Below, in pieces: positions 32,722-38,451 of a DNA stretch of 38,451 nt (positions within the stretch are counted from its first letter, which is position 1; each line of letters opens with the position of its first letter). Position numbers and translations under genes: made by a program. Below the pieces are notes generated by a model. The model did no database searches and was not told the origin of the DNA. It saw only the letters and a program-made list of their open reading frames with translations. This DNA comes from an uncultured Clostridia bacterium (GTDB lineage Bacteria; Bacillota; Clostridia; Oscillospirales; Oscillospiraceae), in assembly GCA_947164825.1 (NCBI GenBank), contig CAMUYE010000011.1:1-38451 (forward strand). The letters run 5' to 3'.

Positions 32722-32736
32722 TAAATTTACTATAAT
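32708..32736 (+). promoter_or_regulatory. Promoter of the small divergent gene
   Basis: TTGAAA (32708-32713), a 17-bp spacer, TATAAT (32731-32736). Confidence 0.75.
32715..32732. promoter_or_regulatory. Operator palindrome shared by the divergent promoters
   Basis: Perfect 8-bp arms, TAGTAAAT and ATTTACTA, separated by AA. It covers the forward spacer up to the -10 and the reverse -35. A further half-site, ATTTACT, is at 32700-32706. It is the natural target of the adjacent XRE protein. Confidence 0.7.
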
Positions 32737-32767
32737 AATTCCGTCAAACGATCTGAGGGAGGTCTTT

Positions 32768-32932
32768 ATGTCGGACGATCAAAGGCTTTATCGCGAACTT
32801 TATTATCTTCTGTTCAATCGGATTACCGACGCGATCTGGGCCCTGGACGAAGGAAAGACGGAAGGAGCGCGGGAAATCCTCTGCCAGGCCCAGCGGGATG
32901 CGGAGGAACGGTATCTTGTTTCCGGGGAATAG
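32768..32932 (+). CDS. Small acidic protein of unknown function
   Basis: 54 residues from the ATG at 32768, which has GAGGGAGG six bases upstream. The sequence is mostly helical in pattern: LYRELYYLLFNRITDAIWALDEGKTEGAREILCQAQRDAEERYL. No signal peptide or membrane segment. It has its own promoter, overlapped by the XRE operator, and its own terminator, so it is a genuine independently regulated gene. Small helical proteins of this kind are common beside XRE regulators in Clostridia; the function is not known to me. Confidence 0.8.
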   Translation: MSDDQRLYRELYYLLFNRITDAIWALDEGKTEGAREILCQAQRDAEERYLVSGE

Positions 32933-32935
32933 TAT

Positions 32936-32973
32936 AAGAAAACGGAGCCGTTTTCGGGCGGCTCCGTTTTCTT
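32936..32973 (+). terminator. Rho-independent terminator of the small gene
   Basis: AAGAAAACGGAGCCG / CGGCTCCGTTTTCTT stem with an 8-base loop. Confidence 0.88.
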
Positions 32974-33038
32974 GTTGTTCAGAGAGAGGCGAGCGGGCGT
33001 TCGGTGAGCGCCGCTGCGGGGGGAACGATGATGGTTTT

Positions 33039-33073
33039 AGATAATAGATAATGGAGATTAGAGAATAGATGAC
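33039..33073. repeat. Heptamer array (AGATAAT type)
   Basis: AGATAAT, AGATAAT, GGAGATT, AGAGAAT, AGATGAC in 7-bp phase. Confidence 0.7.
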
Positions 33074-33090
33074 AAAACCGGGAAGTTTCT

Positions 33091-33124
33091 GCCTCGGGCT
33101 GGCGGCCACTGGCCGCCCCTACGA
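33091..33124. repeat. Palindromic repeat next to the M29 gene
   Basis: GCCTCGGGCTGGCGGCCACT followed by GGCCGCCCCTACG. Nearly identical to the segment inside ung at about 35441-35471. It ends about six bases before the M29 stop codon. Confidence 0.75.
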
Positions 33125-33129
33125 GCGGG

Positions 33130-34353
33130 TCAGAACGCCCAGCGGCCCTGGCGGAAGACGGGGACGGTCTTGCCGTCGCGGGTGACGGCGTCGATGTCCA
33201 GGCCCTCGTAGCCGATCATAAAGTCCACGTGGATCATGGAGTCGTTGATGCCCAGCTTGCGGCACTCCTCCAGGCTCTTGTTCTCAAAGTCCTTGATGGT
33301 GTCGGCGAAGCCCCGGCCCACGGCCAGGTGGCAGGCGGCGTTCTCGTCGAAGAGGGTTTCGTAGAAGAGCAGGCCGGACTCGGAGATCGGGGAGTTCACG
33401 GGCACCAGGGCGCACTCGCCCAGGTAGCCGGCGCCCTCGTCCATGGTCACCATCTTCTGCAGCAGCTCCTCGTTCTTTTCGGCGTGGACCTCCACGGCCT
33501 TGCCGTTCTCAAAGCGCATGCTGAAGTTCTCGATGAGCTGGCCCTGGTAGGACAGGGGCTTGGTGGCGTAGACGATGCCCTCGGCCTTGCCCCGCATGGG
33601 GGAAATGAAGCATTCCTCGGTGGGGATGTTGGGGTTGAAGAAGACGCCGGCCAGGGTACGGTCGCCGCCACCCTTGAACTCGGCCTCGGGGATCATGCCC
33701 ACGGTCAGGTCGGTGCCGTTGGCGCCCTTGTAGTGCAGCTCGGCGATGCCCAGGCTGTTGAGGTAGGCGCAGCGGTCATGCAGGTCCTTATTGTGGGCTT
33801 CCCAGGCGGCCACGGGATCCTCGGTGACCCGGGAGGTGAAGAGAATGGCCTCCCACAGCTTCTCGATGGCTCTGCCCTTGGGTAGCTCGGGGAAGAGCTT
33901 CTTGGCCCAGGCCGCGCCGGGGACCGCTGCGATGCACCACTGGTACTTGTTGTCCATGGCGTCGCGGTAGGGCTTGATGATGGGGTAGCGCTTGCGGCTG
34001 GCCTTGACCATCTTCTCCTGGTTGATGCCCTTCAGGCCGTCGGGGTCCTCTGAGGCCAGGTAGATGCGGCAGGGCAGGACGTCCACGTAGTGCTGCATCC
34101 GGGCCTTCTCCCACTCCTCCACTTTGGACATGACCGTCACGCTGCGGTGGCGGACGTGGAGCTTCTGCAGGGGCTGATAGTTGAATTCCACAATGACCTT
34201 CTTGGCGCCGGCCTTGTAGCACTCGTCCACCAGCAGCTCCACAAACTTGGGCTGATCCAGGTCGCAGGTGATCTGGACTTCCTGGCCCTTCTGGACGTTG
34301 ACGCCGACCCGGGCGATCAGGCGGGCGTACTTGCGAAGAACGGTTTGCTTCAT
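33130..34353 (-). CDS. M29-family metalloaminopeptidase (AmpS/PepS-like)
   Basis: 407 residues, the usual size for thermophilic-type aminopeptidases (M29), cytosolic dinuclear-metal enzymes that remove N-terminal residues. The N-terminal half begins LRKYARLIARVGVNVQKGQEVQI. The metal-ligand blocks appear in order in the second half: TEECFISP, GYLGECALVPVN, NAACHLAVGRGF and SMIHVDFMIG, giving the expected Glu, Glu, His and His-x-Asp set. AAAGGAG lies upstream of the ATG. It begins beyond an inverted heptamer array, so its promoter is unclear. It is likely to act with the M32 enzyme elsewhere in the window in finishing peptide breakdown. Confidence 0.93.
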   Translation of the reverse strand: MKQTVLRKYARLIARVGVNVQKGQEVQITCDLDQPKFVELLVDECYKAGAKKVIVEFNYQPLQKLHVRHRSVTVMSKVEEWEKARMQHYVDVLPCRIYLASEDPDGLKGINQEKMVKASRKRYPIIKPYRDAMDNKYQWCIAAVPGAAWAKKLFPELPKGRAIEKLWEAILFTSRVTEDPVAAWEAHNKDLHDRCAYLNSLGIAELHYKGANGTDLTVGMIPEAEFKGGGDRTLAGVFFNPNIPTEECFISPMRGKAEGIVYATKPLSYQGQLIENFSMRFENGKAVEVHAEKNEELLQKMVTMDEGAGYLGECALVPVNSPISESGLLFYETLFDENAACHLAVGRGFADTIKDFENKSLEECRKLGINDSMIHVDFMIGYEGLDIDAVTRDGKTVPVFRQGRWAF

Positions 34354-34375
34354 GGTGTTTGTCTCCTTTTGTTAT

Positions 34376-34457
34376 AATGCAAAATGCAAAGTGCAAAATG
34401 CAAAATGGATTGGGACCGGGTGTGACTCATTTTGCTTTTTGCATTTTGCATTTTTAA
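34376..34457. repeat. Inverted pair of heptamer arrays (AATGCAA / TTTTGCA)
   Basis: AATGCAA, AATGCAA, AGTGCAA, AATGCAA (34376-34403), then TTTTGCT, TTTTGCA, TTTTGCA, TTTTTAA (34430-34457). The two halves can pair. The lipoprotein stop codon (34454-34456) is the last part of the right array. Confidence 0.85.
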
Positions 34458-35164
34458 TTTTGTCGGAGGTATTTCACGTCCTTGCCGCTGCCGGTCAGGG
34501 TCAGCGTGGTCTCCGTGAGGACGTAGGTATAGACGCGGTCCCGGGTGTTGGGATCGGTGAAATCCACGGAGAGGGTGGTCCCGTCGGCGGTCCAGGTCCC
34601 CTCCAGGTCGGCGTAGGGCTTTCCCTGGTAGTCCAGGTGGACCTTCGCCGTGCCGTCCTCGTTCAGAGTCAGGGTCTCCACAAAGTCCCGGCCCTCGCTG
34701 TACTGCCCCGCGTTGACCCAAACCCCGCAGAGCGGGTCGGCAGGCTGGGGAATCCGGGCCTCCGTCACGCCCTCGGGGACCGCGCCGTCCCAGTCGGAGC
34801 GGATAAAGACCAGGTCCTTGCCCAGATAACGGCCGGCAAAGAGCTCGTCGTCCGTGACATGGACTTCCAAGCGGTCCGAACGGAATTTGCAGCTGCCGGA
34901 GAACCAGGGCTCCGTCCGGCCGTTCTCCCGAAGCTCCATGCCGGAGCCATAGTTGAAGATCAGAACCAGGCCGTAAGGGACCGCCGCGTGGGGCTCGGCG
35001 ACGTCCAGCAGATACGAGCCTTCGGCATCCACGTAGAAGCTGATGGCAGGGTCCTCACAGGTCCAGACGGTATTGGGATAACGGTTGGGCCGTTTGTTGT
35101 AATTGGGATCGCAGGCAGCCAGAAGCAGACAGAGAAGGGAAAGGCAGACCAGAAGTCGTTTCAT
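34454..35164 (-). CDS. Lipoprotein of unknown function, lipocalin-like C-terminal part
   Basis: 236 residues from the ATG at 35164, which has AAAGGAG seven bases upstream; the frame runs further back into ung but without a start signal. A signal peptide ends in LLLAAC (Cys18), so it is lipid-anchored outside the cell. The rest is beta-rich with two similar halves: NTVWTCEDPAISFYVDAEGSYLLDV and GVWVNAGQYSEGRDFVETLTLNEDGTAKV ... GTWTADGTTLSVDF. This pattern recalls lipocalin-like or DUF5640-type stress lipoproteins. It lies 29 bp after ung in the same operon. The stop codon is in a heptamer array. Confidence 0.85.
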   Translation of the reverse strand: MKRLLVCLSLLCLLLAACDPNYNKRPNRYPNTVWTCEDPAISFYVDAEGSYLLDVAEPHAAVPYGLVLIFNYGSGMELRENGRTEPWFSGSCKFRSDRLEVHVTDDELFAGRYLGKDLVFIRSDWDGAVPEGVTEARIPQPADPLCGVWVNAGQYSEGRDFVETLTLNEDGTAKVHLDYQGKPYADLEGTWTADGTTLSVDFTDPNTRDRVYTYVLTETTLTLTGSGKDVKYLRQN

Positions 35165-35193
35165 GGAAGGCTCCTTTTCTGAATTGACAATGA

Positions 35194-36183
35194 TTATTCT
35201 GTCCATCGGATCGGCGCTTCGCCGTTCGCGAGCAGGAACTCGTTGATTTGCGAAAAGGGCTTGCTGCTGAAAAAGCCCCGGTAGGCGGAGAGGGGGCTCG
35301 GATGGGGAGCGGTGAGGATCAGGCGGGGAGATTGGCAAGGGACAGGTGACAAGTGACAAGTGACAAGTGACAGGAGACTGTTGTCTGATATCTCATTTTG
35401 CATTTTGTATTTTGCATTTTGCATTCCGGCCCCTGCTGCCTCGGGCTGGCGGCCAATGGCCGCCCCTACGGCGGTGGCGTAGGCTTTTTGGGCGGGGGCG
35501 CCCCAGAGGACGAAGGCGATGGGCTGAGGGAGGCGGGAGACGGCGGCCAGGATCTCGCCGGTGAGGGCCTGCCAGCCCAGGTTTTTATGGCTGTTGGCCC
35601 GGCCCGCGGCTACGGTCAGCACCGTGTTCAGCAGCAGGACGCCCTGTTCGGCCCAGGGCGTGAGATCCCCGTCGGCAGGGGCCGGAAGGCCCAGGTCGGC
35701 CTCCAACTCCTTGTAGATGTTCCGCAGGGAGGGCGGCAGCTTCACGCCCGGACGCACCGAGAAGGCCAGCCCCATGGCCTGATCCGGCTCGTGGTAGGGA
35801 TCCTGGCCCAGGATCACGACACGGATCCGCTCCGGCGGGGTCAGCCGCAGGGCGGCGAACCAGTCCGCCCGGGGCGGATAGACCGTCTCCAGGGCCGCGG
35901 CGGCCTCCGCGGCCGCCAGGGTGCGGCGGTGGGGCTCCCGGTCGAAGGGGCGGGACAGGAGGGCGTCCCAGGCGGGAGGGAGGGACAAGGGACAAGTGAC
36001 AGGTGACAAGTGACAAGTGACAGTTGACAGTTGACAGTTGACAGTTTTCCCGCCCTCTGGTGACTGGTGACTGGTGACTGGCGACTCGGATTCATTTTGC
36101 ATTTTGCATTTTGCATTTTGCATTATATCGTCGGGGCGGGGAGAATCTGGCGCGCACTGTGCACCGGTCCAGGCGGGGGTCAT
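35194..36183 (-). CDS. ung: Uracil-DNA glycosylase with two in-frame repeat insertions
   Basis: 329 residues; family members are usually about 220-230. Ung removes uracil from DNA as the first step of base-excision repair. Catalytic blocks are intact: VVILGQDPYHEPDQAMGLAFSV (Asp128), LLLNTVLTV, and TAPHPSPLSAYRGFFSSKPFSQIN (His294). Two stretches are foreign: residues about 21-67 (MQNAKCKMQNESESPVTSHQ onward) and about 240-286 (from GAAIGRQPEAAGAG to CQS), both encoded by repeat DNA. The second lies between the FVLWG strand and the HPSPLS loop, adding about 40 residues where relatives have a short loop. The ATG overlaps the xpaC-like stop codon (ATGA), so translation is probably coupled through the first insert. 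Activity cannot be judged from sequence, but no stop or frameshift is present. Confidence 0.93.
   Translation of the reverse strand: MTPAWTGAQCAPDSPRPDDIMQNAKCKMQNESESPVTSHQSPEGGKTVNCQLSTVTCHLSPVTCPLSLPPAWDALLSRPFDREPHRRTLAAAEAAAALETVYPPRADWFAALRLTPPERIRVVILGQDPYHEPDQAMGLAFSVRPGVKLPPSLRNIYKELEADLGLPAPADGDLTPWAEQGVLLLNTVLTVAAGRANSHKNLGWQALTGEILAAVSRLPQPIAFVLWGAPAQKAYATAVGAAIGRQPEAAGAGMQNAKYKMQNEISDNSLLSLVTCHLSPVPCQSPRLILTAPHPSPLSAYRGFFSSKPFSQINEFLLANGEAPIRWTE
35334..35474. repeat. Composite repeat inserted in the 3' part of ung
   Basis: In order on the forward strand: GACAAGT-type heptamers (35334-35375, four nearly identical units in the middle), a short joint, GCATTTT-type heptamers (35393-35427), then the palindrome GGCGGCCAATGGCCGCCCCTAC. 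All of it is read through in frame by ung on the reverse strand. Confidence 0.85.
35984..36126. repeat. Composite repeat inserted in the 5' part of ung
   Basis: Forward-strand order: GACAAGT-type heptamers (35984-36018), four GACAGTT (36019-36046), a joint, three GTGACTG plus GCGACTC (36060-36087), then TCATTTT and three GCATTTT (36092-36119) and GCATTAT. It has the same order and polarity as the insertion at 35334-35474 but lacks the GC palindrome. Confidence 0.85.
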
Positions 36184-37304
36184 TTCTGGGTCCCCGTGGT
36201 GGCGGCCAGGATCTCGTCTTCCTTGAGGCCGTCCTTCTGGAGCATCTTGCGCATGACGTCGATGTCGGCGGTGATATCCACCACGTCGTCGGCGAAGAGC
36301 TTGTCCAGCTGCTTCTCGTAGCCGTCGGCCAGCTCGTCCAGGGCGTGGTTGATTTTCTGCTTCGCTTCGCGGATGGCCGCGGTCTCGATCCCCTGGGCCT
36401 CCAGGCGGGCGTAGCTCTCCAGGGCCTTCAGGGTGGTGGGCAGATAATAGTTCATAAAGTTGTAGAGCTGGGGCTCTTTTTCGGGGCGCTGCTCCAGGAT
36501 GGCGAAGATCTTGCGGGTCAGGTCCTCGATGCGGTCGACCTTTCGGCTGACCTCCTCGTCGGCAATCAGGTCGTTGTCGGCCCGGATCTGCCGCAGGATG
36601 CGGTCGTTCCGGGAGATGGCCTCCTCGGTCTTTTCCTCGGGCCGGACGGCCTGGGTCTCGGTGTACTCGGTCAGCATCAGCCGATAGGTCTTCAGATCCA
36701 GCCAGGCGGGCTGGAGAATGCCCCGGGTAATCATCTCCCGCAGATCCTTGATGACCTTGTGGTAGTCGAGGCCCATGACGTCCGCCAGGTAGTGAATGGG
36801 GACAGCCTGCTTGTCGCCGATGAGCTTGAGGTAGTTCTCAAAGCGCTGGGCCTTTTTTCTGCGCATGTGGCCGAAGATCGTCGTCACGAGGCCGCCGGCA
36901 CTCAGGCTCAGCCAGAAGAGCAGCTGAAACAGCCCGCCGAAAGAGGCGCCCTCCATCAGCAGGTGCAGCCCGCCGGCGGTGGCGCCGATCGCGCCGATGG
37001 CGGTTCCGATGGCGCCGAGGGCCGTAAAGAGCGCGCCGTGGGTGGGCATGCCGTTGATCCGCTTTTTCTGCTCCGGCACCTCCGCCACCGGGGTGTTCAC
37101 CGGTCCGCGCAGGTCGCTGAGCTCCTGGATGGACTTTTTGAGATCTACGCTGCCGCCGATGTTGGGCAGAAGATCCAGGGCGTTGGCAACGATGATGCCC
37201 ACGCCGATGGGCGAGGTAAAGCCTATGGCAACCAGGGCGATGCCGATAAAGTACCAGCGCCGCCTGCTGCGATCCCTGCGCTCCTGCGATTCTTTATGAT
37301 CCAT
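36180..37304 (-). CDS. XpaC-like (5-bromo-4-chloroindolyl phosphate hydrolysis family) membrane protein
   Basis: 374 residues from the ATG at 37304, which has GGAGGA six bases upstream; a further in-frame ATG at 37322 is unlikely because it precedes that site. An N-terminal membrane segment (about 18-40, YFIGIALVAIGFTSPIGVGIIV) is followed by further hydrophobic stretches at about 90-115 and 125-145. A winged-helix-like part (YLKLIGDKQAVPIHYLADVMGLDYHKVIKDLREM) and the family's C-terminal helical region (LYNFMNYYLPTTLKALESYARLE ... ALDELADGYEKQLDKLFADDVVDITADIDVM) come next. XpaC-like proteins often occur with TelA-type genes; their true role is unclear. It heads the operon with ung and the lipoprotein. 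Confidence 0.85.
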   Translation of the reverse strand: MDHKESQERRDRSRRRWYFIGIALVAIGFTSPIGVGIIVANALDLLPNIGGSVDLKKSIQELSDLRGPVNTPVAEVPEQKKRINGMPTHGALFTALGAIGTAIGAIGATAGGLHLLMEGASFGGLFQLLFWLSLSAGGLVTTIFGHMRRKKAQRFENYLKLIGDKQAVPIHYLADVMGLDYHKVIKDLREMITRGILQPAWLDLKTYRLMLTEYTETQAVRPEEKTEEAISRNDRILRQIRADNDLIADEEVSRKVDRIEDLTRKIFAILEQRPEKEPQLYNFMNYYLPTTLKALESYARLEAQGIETAAIREAKQKINHALDELADGYEKQLDKLFADDVVDITADIDVMRKMLQKDGLKEDEILAATTGTQK

Positions 37305-37353
37305 GGAAGGTCCTCCATTCATTCATTCAAAGGGCCGATCAAAGCCACTCTCT

Positions 37354-37382
37354 ATTTTATCGCAAAATCCGCTGTCTGTAAA
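37354..37382 (-). promoter_or_regulatory. Promoter of the xpaC-like/ung/lipoprotein operon
   Basis: On the reverse strand: TTTACA (37382-37377), a 17-bp spacer, TAAAAT (37359-37354). Confidence 0.75.
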
Positions 37383-37424
37383 GGGATAGTTGGCCGTTTT
37401 GATTGTAAAATTTCTGTTTTGTCA

Positions 37425-37453
37425 TTGACAAGCCGGGGGAATCATGGTACAGT
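37425..37453 (+). promoter_or_regulatory. Promoter of the phosphofructokinase gene
   Basis: TTGACA (37425-37430), a 17-bp spacer, TACAGT (37448-37453). Confidence 0.75.
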
Positions 37454-37516
37454 GGAACCGCTTTCTGAAGGAAGAGATACCATTTTTTCTATTTTATATA
37501 TTGGAGGTATATTTCA

Positions 37517-38451
37517 ATGACGAATCAACCCCTGATCGGCGCTGTGCTTATCGGCCAGTCCGGCGGCCCCTCCGCCGTCATCAACGCTTCCACCTACGGC
37601 GTCATCAAGACCGCCATGGAGAGCGAATACATCACCAAGGTCTACGGCGCCAACCACGGCATCAAGGGCGTCCTGGGCGACCGGCTCTTCATCATGAACG
37701 AGGAGGATCCCAACGAGCTGGCGAAGATGCTCTACACCCCGGCCTCCGTGCTGGGCTCCTGCCGCTACAAGCTGGCCGACCCCGATGCGGACGACAGGGA
37801 TTTCAAGCGCATCCTGGAGATCTTCAAAAAGTACAACATCCGCTACTTCTTCTACAACGGCGGCAACGACTCCATGGACACCTGCAACAAGATCAGCCGC
37901 TTCTTCTCCAAGAACGACTACGAGTGCCGCATCATCGGCGTGCCCAAGACCATTGACAACGACCTGGCCGGCACCGACCACTGCCCCGGCTTTGGCTCCG
38001 CCGCCAAGTACATCGCCACCTCCATGATGGAGGTCAACCGGGACACCAAGGTCTACGACGTGGGCATGATCACCATCATCGAGTGCATGGGCCGCCACGC
38101 CGGCTGGCTCACCGCTTCCGCCGCCCTGGCGAACCTCAAGGGCGAGGGCCCCGATCTGATCTACCTCCCCGAGGTGGACTTCGACATGGACTGCTTCATC
38201 GCCGACGTCAAGCGCGTCTTCGAGGAAAAGCACGACGTGCTGATCGCCGTCTCCGAGGGCATTCACTACGCCGACGGCTCCTTCGTCTCCGAGGCCAAGA
38301 CCTCCGGCACCGACGGCTTCGGCCACGCCCAGCTGGGCGGCCTGGCTGCCCGTCTGGCTGCCATCGTCAAGGCCGCCACCGGGGCCAAGGTCCGGGGCAT
38401 CGAGCTGAGCCTGCTCCAGCGCTGCGCCTCCCACTGCGCCTCCGCCACCGA
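37517..38451 (+). CDS. pfp: 6-phosphofructokinase, probably pyrophosphate-dependent (3' end outside window)
   Basis: The first 311 residues of a phosphofructokinase that converts fructose 6-phosphate to fructose 1,6-bisphosphate in glycolysis. GGAGGT lies eight bases before the ATG. The N-terminal nucleotide loop is LIGQSGGPSAVINAS. The phosphoryl-donor segment reads GGNDSMDT (115-122), where ATP-type enzymes have GGDGS; together with PKTIDND (143-149, catalytic Asp147) this indicates the pyrophosphate-using type. MGRHAGWLTA (191-200) binds the sugar phosphate. Donor choice is inferred from motifs only. The frame is open to the window edge, so the C-terminal part is missing here and not truncated in the genome as far as can be told. 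Confidence 0.92.
   Translation, partial: MTNQPLIGAVLIGQSGGPSAVINASTYGVIKTAMESEYITKVYGANHGIKGVLGDRLFIMNEEDPNELAKMLYTPASVLGSCRYKLADPDADDRDFKRILEIFKKYNIRYFFYNGGNDSMDTCNKISRFFSKNDYECRIIGVPKTIDNDLAGTDHCPGFGSAAKYIATSMMEVNRDTKVYDVGMITIIECMGRHAGWLTASAALANLKGEGPDLIYLPEVDFDMDCFIADVKRVFEEKHDVLIAVSEGIHYADGSFVSEAKTSGTDGFGHAQLGGLAARLAAIVKAATGAKVRGIELSLLQRCASHCASAT

Noticed and set aside
37444..37956. 170-codon forward frame overlapping the phosphofructokinase start
   Set aside because: It is an out-of-frame shadow of the well-supported gene beginning at 37517.

Overview
The window is about 38 kb of GC-rich DNA with strong G/C preference at third codon positions. The genome looks like that of an anaerobic Gram-positive Clostridia member, most plausibly a gut Oscillospirales/Oscillospiraceae-type organism; this is inferred from gene families, not from a marker-gene placement. 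The indicators are a parB/Noc-type gene, the Bacillota-type holB-ricT pair, a probable pyrophosphate-type phosphofructokinase, SLH-anchored and dockerin-bearing surface protein modules, a TPP riboswitch on an ECF-type thiamine transporter, and many lipoproteins. No phage, CRISPR array, rRNA or tRNA was seen.

Layout. 1-3.7 kb: parB, a membrane/coiled-coil protein overlapping it, serS and mscL, all forward. 3.8-4.9 kb: an unrecognised gene with its own promoter and terminator, bracketed by two identical 159-bp MITE-like elements. 4.9-9.3 kb, reverse: an APH-type kinase, a PflX-like radical SAM protein, a GDPD lipoprotein and a VWA lipoprotein. 9.5-14.7 kb, forward: a MATE exporter, a small membrane protein, TPP riboswitch-thiT, a DUF3810 metalloprotease-like membrane protein and a metallophosphoesterase. 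15.0-25.0 kb: one gene for a secreted, SLH-anchored subtilase of about 3,322 residues with an internal dockerin-like and a distal cohesin-like module. 25.3-29.3 kb, reverse: zinc-ribbon membrane protein, psuK, psuG and an M32 carboxypeptidase as one tightly packed operon. 29.6-32.3 kb, forward: holB-ricT. 32.4-32.9 kb: a divergent XRE repressor/small-protein pair sharing an operator palindrome. 33.1-37.3 kb, reverse: an M29 aminopeptidase, then the operon xpaC-like, ung, lipoprotein. 37.5 kb to the end: the start of a phosphofructokinase gene.

The most unusual layer is the repeats. Between genes, and sometimes inside them, lie several superimposed families. (a) Tandem arrays whose unit is always 7 bp although the unit sequence differs at each locus. 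(b) GTAGGGGC...GCCCCTAC palindromes. (c) A 20-nt hairpin-forming mini-insert sitting inside other repeats at GGCA^TC, with unoccupied arms available for comparison. (d) The MITE pair. Two composite heptamer elements lie inside the uracil-DNA glycosylase reading frame, in the same orientation, without breaking it. Because 7 is coprime to 3, a pure heptamer array encodes the same cyclic heptapeptide in all three frames. The units found in ung are read on a strand where they lack stop codons, which suggests how such arrays can invade coding sequence and remain in frame.
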